Assembly: GCA_904501895.1 (NCBI GenBank)
Contig: CAJGCX010000040.1
Location: forward strand, 1-13,577
DNA length: 13,577 bases
Reading direction: 5' to 3'
Origin: Clostridiaceae bacterium
GTDB taxonomy: Bacteria; Bacillota; Clostridia; Oscillospirales; Acutalibacteraceae
Under the pieces are notes generated by a model. It was not told the origin of the DNA. It saw nothing but the letters and a program-made list of their open reading frames with translations, and did not search any database. Position 1 is the first letter of the stretch, and the number at the start of each line of letters is the position of its first letter. A program made the position numbers and the translations under genes. Shown in pieces: positions 7,565 to 13,577 of the stretch.

Positions 7565-8617
7565 TTATATTTTTTCTATTTCCTTTAATAATTCTTCAAC
7601 TATATCTTTTTCGTCAACCTTTTTAAGCACTTCACCATGCTTGAAAATAACACCACAACCGTCGCCACCTGCAACTCCGATATCAGCCTCTTTTGCTTCA
7701 CCCGGTCCATTAACAACGCAACCCATTACAGCTACTTTAATTGGCTTGTTATAATTTGCAAGTGCTTTTTCTACCTTTTCTGCAAGTCCGATAAGGTCGA
7801 TTTTTGTTCGTCCACAGGTAGGACAAGAAACAATCTGTGCACAGTCAGTTTTAATTCCTGCCGCCTTTAAAATGTCAAAGCCTGCCTTAACCTCAGTTAT
7901 CGGGTCAGCGGTCATTGAAACACGGATTGTGTCACCGATTCCATCAAGGAGAAGTGAGCCGATACCGATACTTGACTTTACAAGTGCCATATTGTGTGTA
8001 CCTGCCTCAGTAACTCCAAGGTGTAACGGATAATCGCACATATCAGCCACAAGACGATATGCCTTTACCATTTTCTGAACATCAGATGATTTAATAGAAA
8101 CTACAATATCATTAAAATCAAATTTTTCGAGAAGTCCTATATGATACATAGCACTTTCAGCCATAGCCTCAGGAGTTGGTGAGCCATATTTTGCAAGAAG
8201 ATTTTTTTCAAGCGAGCCTGAATTAACACCAATTCTGATTGGTACATTATGAAGACGACAAGCATCAGCAACTGCTCGCACCTTTTCATCGTCACCGATA
8301 TTTCCCGGATTGATTCTGATTTTATCAACGCCTGCTGAAACGCTTTCCAATGCACAACGATAGTCAAAATGAATATCAGCAACAACAGGAATACTAACTG
8401 CATTTTTCACGGCATAAAGAGTTCTTACGGCCTCCTTGTTAGGCACAGTAAGACGGATAATCTGACAACCTGCTTTTTCTAATTCCACAGCCTGTCTTAC
8501 ATTACCTTCAGCGTCCTCAGCAATAACGTTAAGCATTGACTGAACTGAAATTGGATTATTACCACCGATTTTTACATTTCCTGCCGTTACAACACGACTT
8601 TTTCTACGTTCTATCAT
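7565..8617 (-). CDS. ispG: 4-hydroxy-3-methylbut-2-enyl-diphosphate synthase
   Basis: Iron-sulfur enzyme of the MEP pathway. It converts 2-C-methyl-D-erythritol 2,4-cyclodiphosphate to HMBPP with electrons from ferredoxin or flavodoxin. From ATG 8617 it is 350 residues, the compact bacterial form: an N-terminal TIM-barrel and a C-terminal [4Fe-4S] domain. Cluster ligands are Cys265 and Cys268 (SCPTCGR), Cys300 (MGCVVNGPGE) and Glu307. The N-terminal motif reads QSMLNV where many homologues have QSMTNT, a modest substitution. A GTG at 8626 would add three residues, but the AGACGG ribosome site abuts it and sits 8 nt from ATG 8617, so I chose the ATG. It follows rseP by 14 nt and precedes polC by 13 nt, the common clostridial arrangement. 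Together with dxr it shows the non-mevalonate route is used. Confidence 0.96.
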   Translation of the reverse strand: MIERRKSRVVTAGNVKIGGNNPISVQSMLNVIAEDAEGNVRQAVELEKAGCQIIRLTVPNKEAVRTLYAVKNAVSIPVVADIHFDYRCALESVSAGVDKIRINPGNIGDDEKVRAVADACRLHNVPIRIGVNSGSLEKNLLAKYGSPTPEAMAESAMYHIGLLEKFDFNDIVVSIKSSDVQKMVKAYRLVADMCDYPLHLGVTEAGTHNMALVKSSIGIGSLLLDGIGDTIRVSMTADPITEVKAGFDILKAAGIKTDCAQIVSCPTCGRTKIDLIGLAEKVEKALANYNKPIKVAVMGCVVNGPGEAKEADIGVAGGDGCGVIFKHGEVLKKVDEKDIVEELLKEIEKI

Positions 8618-8625
8618 TTTTAACA

Positions 8626-8631
8626 CCGTCT
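8626..8631 (-). promoter_or_regulatory. Ribosome binding site deciding the ispG start
   Basis: AGACGG, an imperfect Shine-Dalgarno match, lies 8 nt before ATG 8617 and overlaps the first base of the alternative GTG at 8624-8626. It therefore supports the ATG. The match is weak. Confidence 0.5.
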
Positions 8632-9690
8632 TTAATTCTTGATTAAATTCACAATATCATTAAATGTAATTACCACCATTAAGAGAAGCAAAAGTGCAAG
8701 TCCTGCACCGTGAACATATCCCTCATATTTAGGATTAATTGGTTTTCTTCGTATTCCCTCAACAAAAAGGAAGAAGAGGCGTCCACCATCAAGTGCAGGT
8801 AATGGTAAGAGATTGAAAATACCAATATTTATTGAAACAAACGCCATCATTGTAAGTGCTGAAATAAGATTTGCACGACTTTCAACCGCTGACGATGTAG
8901 CATCTGCAATAATATTTACAGTACCCACAGGACCTGACAAATCGGAAAGTCCGAATTTACCTGTCACCAAATCAAAAAGGCTCAACCAAACAAGTCTGCC
9001 AATTGACACAGTCTGCTTAAAGGCGTTGCCGACAACATTGAACACTGTCGGCTCTTCACCTAAAATGATGAAATCATAGGATATAAGGGTGTAACCGTCC
9101 TGCTTTGTTGTTACAAAGGTGACATCCGAAAGTTCAACCTTTTCACCGTCACGACGGACTGTCATATCAAAAATTCCGTCATCACTTCTGCTCATTAAAA
9201 ATGAAATATCCATATCGGAAAAGACTTTTTTACCGTCAATTTCAAGAAGCACATCGCCCTCTTTAAGTCCTGTCTGCTGACTTATTGCATTTTCCTGAAA
9301 CTGAAGAATCTGTGTTGTACCTACCAAATCATCCATTGCAAGACACGTTGCAACAATCACAACACCTAAAATCAGGTTCATTATAGCCCCCGCAGCAACA
9401 ATTATGAATTTTTGCCATACCTTCTTGTTACCGAAGGCATTTTCATCTGTGCTTTCCTCGTCTTCACCCTCCATACTCACATAACCACCGATAGGCAAAA
9501 GACGGAGTGCATAAGTTGTTTCGCCCTTTTTCTTCTTGAAAATTGCAGGACCCATACCAAGTGCAAATTCATTAACCTTTACCTTAAAAAGCTTTGCAAA
9601 TGTGAAATGTCCCAACTCGTGAATTGAGATTAAAAGACCGAAGAATAAAATTGCTACTAAAAAAGGCCACACCTTTGACCAGATTTCCAA
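8632..9690 (-). CDS. rseP: RseP/RasP-type site-2 intramembrane zinc metalloprotease
   Basis: M50B-family membrane protease that cleaves transmembrane segments, classically of anti-sigma factors and leftover signal peptides. Visible features are a first membrane segment (about 6-22) running into the zinc site HELGH (24-28) and a second hydrophobic segment (about 95-117). A PDZ-like domain spans about 125-195 (GLKEGDVLLEIDGK at 141-154). Then come SGPVG (252-256), a third segment holding NLLPLPALDGG (293-303, third zinc ligand Asp301), and a last segment (about 328-346). The length of 352 residues is normal for Gram-positive RseP. The start is uncertain: the longest reading uses TTG 9690, 4 nt after the dxr stop, with only a GTGA as ribosome site. 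GTG 9672 would shorten it by six residues and still keep the first helix. It sits between dxr and ispG, its usual place. Confidence 0.93.
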   Translation of the reverse strand: MEIWSKVWPFLVAILFFGLLISIHELGHFTFAKLFKVKVNEFALGMGPAIFKKKKGETTYALRLLPIGGYVSMEGEDEESTDENAFGNKKVWQKFIIVAAGAIMNLILGVVIVATCLAMDDLVGTTQILQFQENAISQQTGLKEGDVLLEIDGKKVFSDMDISFLMSRSDDGIFDMTVRRDGEKVELSDVTFVTTKQDGYTLISYDFIILGEEPTVFNVVGNAFKQTVSIGRLVWLSLFDLVTGKFGLSDLSGPVGTVNIIADATSSAVESRANLISALTMMAFVSINIGIFNLLPLPALDGGRLFFLFVEGIRRKPINPKYEGYVHGAGLALLLLLMVVITFNDIVNLIKN

Positions 9691-9694
9691 AAAA

Positions 9695-10849
9695 TCACTG
9701 CTTTCCCGAATACTTGATTACTAAATTTCTTGCCTCAATATCGGCATTATAAACATCCTCAACTGTATATGCTTCTACCTTCGGAGCTTCGTTCATTACC
9801 TTTTCCACAAGCTCTCCGATTTCCAAGAAGCCAATCTTACCCTGCCTGAACATAAGATTTGCCTGTTCATTAGCACTGTTTGCAAATGCAGGATAGAGTC
9901 CACCACGTGTAATAGCCTCACGACAGATATCCATACATCTAAAGGTTTCATAGTCAGGCTTATAGAATGTCAATGTTCCCAACTGTGTCAAATCCAATTC
10001 TCCTGTAAGAGATTCAATTCTTTCAGGGTATGTGAGTGCATACTGAATAGGAATTTTCATATCAGGAAGTCCCAACTGTGCTATTACTGCATTATCATCA
10101 TACTCAACAGCAGAGTGAATTATACTCTCTCTATGAACAACAATTTCGATTTTTGAAGGATGAACATTAAAAAGCCATACTGCTTCGATAAGCTCAAGTC
10201 CTTTATTCATCATTGTTGCAGAGTCAATGGTAATTTTCTGTCCCATACTCCAATTAGGATGCTTAAGAGCATCAGCAACAGTTACCTTGCTCAACTCCTC
10301 TTTTGTTTTGCCGAAGAAAGGACCACCACTTGCAGTAAGGATAATTTTCTTTAACGCTCTGTTAGTAGGCTGACCCTGTAAGCACTGGAAAATTGCAGAA
10401 TGCTCAGAGTCAACAGGAAGAATGTCAACATTCTTTTCCTTTGCATTTGTTGTAACAAGAAGTCCACCTGCAACAAGAGTTTCCTTATTTGCAAGGGCAA
10501 TTTTTTTATTTGCCTCAATTGCAGTAAGAGTAGGCTTAAGTCCTGCCATACCAACAACAGAGTTGATTACTGTATCAGCACTGTCAATCCCTGCACATTC
10601 ACAGACACCTTCAATTCCTGAAAGGACTTTTACATCCATATCAGAAACACGATTTTTCAATTCCTTTGCAGCGTTTTCGTCAACCAACGCTGCCACTTCC
10701 GGCTTGAATTCACGAATCTGCTCTTCAATTAAATCTACATTAGAATATGCCGAAAGCGCGGATACAGAATAGCCGCACTTTCTTGCTGTTTCAAGGCTCT
10801 GAGTACCGATTGAACCGGTAGAGCCTAATATACTTAAATTTTTAGTCAT
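9695..10849 (-). CDS. dxr: 1-deoxy-D-xylulose-5-phosphate reductoisomerase
   Basis: Second step of the MEP pathway: NADPH-dependent rearrangement and reduction of DXP to MEP, the fosmidomycin target. The 384 residues match the family. The NADPH-binding glycine motif GSTGSIG is at residues 9-15. Metal ligands are Asp147 and Glu149 (PVDSEH) and Glu219 in NKGLELIEA. TASGGPF (172-178) and the catalytic-loop region HPNWSMGQKITIDSATMMNKG (198-217) are intact. An in-frame ATG at 10885 would add 12 residues and overlap cdsA by 35 nt, but has no ribosome site. ATG 10849 places the glycine motif nine residues from the start as in homologues, with GAGGTG 10 nt upstream inside the end of cdsA. The cdsA stop is one base upstream, so the two are probably translationally coupled. 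Confidence 0.97.
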   Translation of the reverse strand: MTKNLSILGSTGSIGTQSLETARKCGYSVSALSAYSNVDLIEEQIREFKPEVAALVDENAAKELKNRVSDMDVKVLSGIEGVCECAGIDSADTVINSVVGMAGLKPTLTAIEANKKIALANKETLVAGGLLVTTNAKEKNVDILPVDSEHSAIFQCLQGQPTNRALKKIILTASGGPFFGKTKEELSKVTVADALKHPNWSMGQKITIDSATMMNKGLELIEAVWLFNVHPSKIEIVVHRESIIHSAVEYDDNAVIAQLGLPDMKIPIQYALTYPERIESLTGELDLTQLGTLTFYKPDYETFRCMDICREAITRGGLYPAFANSANEQANLMFRQGKIGFLEIGELVEKVMNEAPKVEAYTVEDVYNADIEARNLVIKYSGKQ

Positions 10850-10850
10850 T

Positions 10851-11720
10851 TTATATTGACACCTCAAAAATGTTGAACACTGCATAGAATGCTATTGTAA
10901 CAAACACAATACTGTCAAAACGGTCCATAATTCCACCGTGACCCGGAATAAGATTACCAAAATCCTTGATTCCGTAATTACGCTTAATAAGTGATGCTGT
11001 AAGGTCACCGCACATACCGACAACTGACAAGATAACTGATGCAATTACAATCGGAATATAGTTGTTAACAGGATTATCAAAAATGAAGTTGTTATAAACT
11101 GCATATAATCCTACATTTCCTATGACACAGCCGATTACGCCACCGATTGCACCCTCAATAGTCTTTTTAGGACTGATTTCAGGACAAAGCTTGTGCTTAC
11201 CCAAAGCACTACCCACAAAGTATGCAAATGTATCTGTCATACAAGCAGAGAAAAGTATTAAAAGGATAAGGAACATTCCGTGTGCATTTGTGTATCCCTT
11301 ATCAGGATAATACTCTGCAATATCCCTGAAATACATAAGTCTTGTAAATGAAAATGGCACACACAATGATGATACTATAACAAATGCCACCTGTGAAAAC
11401 TTTGTTTCCTTGTGATTATGAAGCATAAGGAAGCAAAGCAACAGTATATAAACTACAATCAGATATTCAGTTTTTAAATTTAAGCCCTCAATTTTCTGCA
11501 AATAATTACCGTATTCATAATAAACAGGAAATAATGCCGAAGCTATCAGGCTTAAAATCATTATTGGCTTGTTTTTAAGTCCACTTGAACGATTTAACTC
11601 GTAAGTTGCTGTGAAACACAAAAACATTGCGAAAACAAGGAAAAGCCACGTATTCATAAAAACAAGTGCAGAAATTCCTATAAAAAGCCACAAAAAGCCA
11701 AAAGCTATTCTTTTTGCCAT
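10851..11720 (-). CDS. cdsA: Phosphatidate cytidylyltransferase (CDP-diacylglycerol synthase)
   Basis: Integral membrane enzyme that makes CDP-diacylglycerol from phosphatidic acid and CTP, the branch point to acidic phospholipids. The protein has 289 residues and is strongly hydrophobic, with several membrane segments (for example about 5-38, 52-68, 86-101, 112-128, 148-170, 190-210, 221-238). The CdsA signature is complete at 243-269: SLIKR, then KDFGNLIPGHGG, then DRFD. It is preceded by the conserved DTFAYFVG (163-170) and SPKKTIEG (183-190). A TTG at 11777 would add 19 residues and overlap uppS. The AGAGGA at 11726-11731 instead lies 5 nt before ATG 11720, so I chose the ATG. It follows uppS by 22 nt, so two lipid genes are adjacent: one for the cell wall carrier, one for membranes. 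Confidence 0.96.
   Translation of the reverse strand: MAKRIAFGFLWLFIGISALVFMNTWLFLVFAMFLCFTATYELNRSSGLKNKPIMILSLIASALFPVYYEYGNYLQKIEGLNLKTEYLIVVYILLLCFLMLHNHKETKFSQVAFVIVSSLCVPFSFTRLMYFRDIAEYYPDKGYTNAHGMFLILLILFSACMTDTFAYFVGSALGKHKLCPEISPKKTIEGAIGGVIGCVIGNVGLYAVYNNFIFDNPVNNYIPIVIASVILSVVGMCGDLTASLIKRNYGIKDFGNLIPGHGGIMDRFDSIVFVTIAFYAVFNIFEVSI
10860..10865 (-). promoter_or_regulatory. Ribosome binding site deciding the dxr start
   Basis: GAGGTG within the last codons of cdsA lies 10 nt before ATG 10849. No comparable site precedes the upstream in-frame ATG at 10885, so the shorter dxr is preferred. Confidence 0.7.
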
Positions 11721-11725
11721 AAAAT

Positions 11726-11731
11726 TCCTCT
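11726..11731 (-). promoter_or_regulatory. Ribosome binding site deciding the cdsA start
   Basis: AGAGGA lies 5 nt before ATG 11720, in the 22-nt gap after the uppS stop. It supports this start over the TTG at 11777 inside uppS. Confidence 0.75.
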
Positions 11732-11742
11732 TTCGATTTGGT

Positions 11743-12477
11743 TTATACCCCACCAAAACGTCTGTTGCGTTTTTCAAAATCTCTCAAAGCTTCACAAAGG
11801 TCTTCCTCTGTAAAATCAGGCCACAAAACATTTGAAAACCAGAATTCTGAATATGCTGACTGCCATGTTAAGAAGTTTGATAATCTGTATTCGCCACTTG
11901 GTCTGATAATCAAGTCTGGGTCAGGAAGATTCTTTGTATAAAGATTTTCTGAAATCATTTCTTCAGTAATATCCTCAGGTGAAAGCTCACCATTTTTCAC
12001 TTTTTCCGCAATAGACTGTACACCCTGAGTAATCTCGTGACGGCCACCGTAATTAATTGCAAGATTCAACACGATTCTTGTTTCATACTTGCTTATACCT
12101 TCAATATGCTCCATAAGAGCCTGAATATCCTCAGGAATTCCTGTACGGTCACCGATAAAACGAAGAGTGATTCCTTTTTCTTTATTTTCCTCTTTACGCT
12201 CATCTGCTTCATTAAGGTATTCACGGAATAACTGCATAATAGCATCAACCTCTTCCTGAGGTCGTTTCCAGTTTTCAGTTGAAAAAGCGTAAAAAGTCAT
12301 ACACTTAATGCCAACATCAGCTGCAAATTCACCGATTTTACGAAATGTCTTTGCACCCTCAATATGGCCTTTATATCTTGGTAAATTTCTCTGCTTTGCC
12401 CATCTGCCATTACCGTCCATAATAATGCCGATATGCTGTGGTACAACAGAGAATTCAGGAATATTTTTCTTTGTCAT
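11743..12477 (-). CDS. uppS: Isoprenyl transferase (undecaprenyl diphosphate synthase)
   Basis: Cis-prenyltransferase that extends farnesyl diphosphate with isopentenyl diphosphate to the C55 carrier lipid used for peptidoglycan and wall polymers. The 244 residues are of normal length. Substrate-site motifs are PQHIGIIMDGNGRWA (13-27, catalytic Asp21), RYKGHIEGA (34-42), FYAFSTENWKRP (62-73) and RPSGEYRLSNFLTWQSAYSE (192-211), the last a slight variant of the usual RTSGE. The C-terminus keeps FEKRNRRFGG. ATG 12477 fits homologues, but no convincing Shine-Dalgarno sequence precedes it; the upstream bases are A/T-rich with only a weak AAGAA. The 48-nt gap after frr holds a GC hairpin, so expression here may be tuned differently from its neighbours. 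The short-chain (C15) cis-prenyl variant cannot be excluded by sequence alone, though the context favours UppS. Confidence 0.95.
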   Translation of the reverse strand: MTKKNIPEFSVVPQHIGIIMDGNGRWAKQRNLPRYKGHIEGAKTFRKIGEFAADVGIKCMTFYAFSTENWKRPQEEVDAIMQLFREYLNEADERKEENKEKGITLRFIGDRTGIPEDIQALMEHIEGISKYETRIVLNLAINYGGRHEITQGVQSIAEKVKNGELSPEDITEEMISENLYTKNLPDPDLIIRPSGEYRLSNFLTWQSAYSEFWFSNVLWPDFTEEDLCEALRDFEKRNRRFGGV

Positions 12478-12498
12478 ATTCTTAAAATAAGCAAATCA

Positions 12499-12516
12499 GG
12501 GCGGATTTAACCGCCC
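12499..12516 (-). terminator. GC-rich hairpin between frr and uppS, possible weak terminator or attenuator
   Basis: A perfect 6-bp G/C stem (GGGCGG and CCGCCC) with a 6-nt A/T loop lies 9 nt after the frr stop. On the minus strand it is followed by a U-rich but interrupted tract (UGAUUUGCUUAUUUU) rather than a clean U run. It sits 21 nt before the uppS ATG. Stem and tail are read directly. Partial termination, or mRNA processing or stabilisation, is inference. Confidence 0.55.
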
Positions 12517-12525
12517 ACAATTTGT

Positions 12526-13080
12526 TTATATCTCCATAATTTCTTTTTCTTTCTTATCAGCAAGTACGTCGATTTCCTTAATGAAATCATCAGTGATTTT
12601 CTGAATTTTTGTTTCTGCATCCTTCTGGTCGTCTTCTGTAATTTCGCTATTCTTTTTCATAGCCTTGATTTTATCAATAGCGTCACGACGGATTGAACGG
12701 ATAGCAACCTTTGATTCCTCAGCAGTTTTGCTTACATCCTTGCAAAGAGCCTTTCTGCGTTCCTCAGTAAGAGGTGGGAATGTAAGACGGATAACCTTAC
12801 CGTCATTCATTGGGTTGATACCGATATCAGAAGCCTGAATTGCCTTTGAAATAGGATTGATTGTACTAACGTCCCATGGCTGAATAACAAGAATTCTACC
12901 TTCACTTACTGAAACAGCAGCCATCTGCTGAATTGGAGTTGGAACTCCGTAATAGTCAACCTGAATTTTATCAAGAACTGCAGGAGTTGCACGACCTGCT
13001 CTCATACCTGCAAAATCCTTTTCAAGAACTGCAACAGTCTTGTTCATTTTTTCTTTCATTGCGTCAAATACTGTATTCAT
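12526..13080 (-). CDS. frr: Ribosome recycling factor
   Basis: Cytoplasmic factor that, with EF-G, splits the post-termination ribosome. At 184 residues it matches the usual 185. The long-helix domain I is formed by the N-terminal helix (about 1-28) and the C-terminal two-thirds (about 106-184). Domain II occupies about 31-104. Conserved stretches are FAGMRAGRATPAVLDKI (23-39), VDYYGVPTPI (41-50), IQPWD (66-70), NPMNDGKVIRLTFPPLTEERR (89-109, residues N89-R109) and the basic VAIRSIRRDA (125-134). The charged C-terminal helices are intact. ATG 13080 has a strong AAGGAG 7 nt upstream (13088-13093). pyrH ends 26 nt before it, the near-universal bacterial pyrH-frr order, which usually follows rpsB and tsf outside this window. 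Confidence 0.98.
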   Translation of the reverse strand: MNTVFDAMKEKMNKTVAVLEKDFAGMRAGRATPAVLDKIQVDYYGVPTPIQQMAAVSVSEGRILVIQPWDVSTINPISKAIQASDIGINPMNDGKVIRLTFPPLTEERRKALCKDVSKTAEESKVAIRSIRRDAIDKIKAMKKNSEITEDDQKDAETKIQKITDDFIKEIDVLADKKEKEIMEI

Positions 13081-13106
13081 AATATCTCTCCTTATATGTT
13101 AAAATC

Positions 13107-13577
13107 TTATTTTTCGTCAACTACGAGTGTACCTACTGTTTCTCCCTGAACAGCCTTAACCATATTTTCAGGCTGCTGAAGATTGAAAACGAGAAGTGGA
13201 ATCTTATTATCTCTGCAAAGTGAAGCAGCAGTACTATCCATAACTGCAAGTCCCTTGCTTAAAATATCCTGATGTGTGATTACATCATACTTAATTGCAT
13301 CATCAAAACGATTTGGGTCCTTATCATAAACACCGTCAACATTAGTTGCCTTGAAGATAATGTCAGCATCAATTTCTGCTGCACGAAGAGCTGCTGCTGT
13401 GTCAGTTGAGAAGAACGGGTTACCTGTTCCGCAACCGAAAATTACAACTCTACCCTTTTCAAGATGACGCTTTGCACGATGGCTGATATATGGTTCAGCA
13501 ATTTTGTTCATTTCAATTGCTGTCTGAACTCTTACAATAACACCTAACTGTTCAAGAGAATCAGCAAGTGCCAATGA
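13107..13577 (-). CDS. pyrH: UMP kinase, C-terminal part (cut by window edge)
   Basis: Phosphorylates UMP to UDP with ATP, a hexameric, GTP-activated enzyme of the amino-acid-kinase fold. The frame is open to the right edge. The first visible residues, SLALADSLEQLG, match the helix that normally follows GMLATVxN, so about 80 N-terminal residues are missing and no start codon lies inside the window; the TTG at 13574 is an internal leucine. The 156 visible residues include the conserved GCGTGNPFFSTDTAAALRAA and the nucleotide-site loop KATNVDGVYDKDP, then the typical DxT-A-xxLCxDNxIPLLVFN C-terminal core (MDSTAASLCRDNKIPLLVFN). The end, GETVGTLVVDEK, is also typical. frr follows 26 nt downstream. 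Confidence 0.96.
   Translation of the reverse strand, partial: SLALADSLEQLGVIVRVQTAIEMNKIAEPYISHRAKRHLEKGRVVIFGCGTGNPFFSTDTAAALRAAEIDADIIFKATNVDGVYDKDPNRFDDAIKYDVITHQDILSKGLAVMDSTAASLCRDNKIPLLVFNLQQPENMVKAVQGETVGTLVVDEK

Noticed and set aside
10850..10885. 12-residue N-terminal extension of dxr from ATG 10885
   Set aside because: It overlaps cdsA, lacks a ribosome site, and would displace the NADPH glycine motif from its usual distance to the start.
11721..11777. 19-residue N-terminal extension of cdsA from TTG 11777
   Set aside because: It overlaps the end of uppS; a strong ribosome site points to ATG 11720.

Overview
The window is compact, low-to-moderate GC DNA with every gene on the minus strand, so transcription runs from high to low coordinates. 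Gene content points to a Firmicute of class Clostridia: a PolC-type replicative polymerase, the pyrH-frr-uppS-cdsA-dxr-rseP-ispG-polC order, the non-mevalonate isoprenoid route, and a short HisG paired with HisZ. The style resembles gut Oscillospiraceae/Ruminococcaceae; that family-level placement is inference.

Layout in transcription order. (1) 13577-11743: the 3' part of pyrH (UMP kinase, cut by the window edge), frr (ribosome recycling) and uppS (undecaprenyl diphosphate synthase). A GC-rich hairpin lies between frr and uppS. (2) 11720-7565: cdsA (CDP-diacylglycerol synthase), dxr (second MEP-pathway step), rseP (site-2 membrane protease) and ispG (sixth MEP-pathway step). (3) 7551-3757: polC. 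(4) 3756-3663: the only sizeable gene-free gap, 94 bp, holding a SigmaA-type promoter with a long imperfect palindrome over its -10 and start region. (5) 3662-1: a histidine operon, hisZ-hisG-hisD-hisC, with hisC cut by the window edge. Spacing is very tight throughout, from 4-base overlaps to gaps of a few tens of bases. I saw no tRNA, rRNA, insertion sequence or CRISPR array.

How the genes work together. Dxr and IspG make isoprenoid precursors, UppS condenses them into the C55 lipid carrier for cell wall synthesis, and CdsA supplies CDP-diacylglycerol for phospholipids. PyrH feeds UTP/CTP pools, including the CTP used by CdsA. RseP is a membrane protease, Frr recycles ribosomes, and PolC copies the chromosome. 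The his genes encode the first step (HisG+HisZ), the last two-step oxidation (HisD) and the aminotransferase (HisC).

Two observations stand out. PolC is about 170-190 residues shorter than usual because the DnaQ-like proofreading exonuclease normally inserted in its PHP domain is absent, replaced by a linker of about a dozen residues, while all nine PHP metal-ligand positions are filled. The his promoter carries a 32-bp palindrome (12 of 16 pairs complementary) across its -10 and start site and has a leader too short for a T-box, which suggests control by a DNA-binding repressor.

Several start codons were reassigned from Shine-Dalgarno placement: hisD (ATG 1834), ispG (ATG 8617), dxr (ATG 10849) and cdsA (ATG 11720). 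The rseP start, a probable TTG, remains uncertain.
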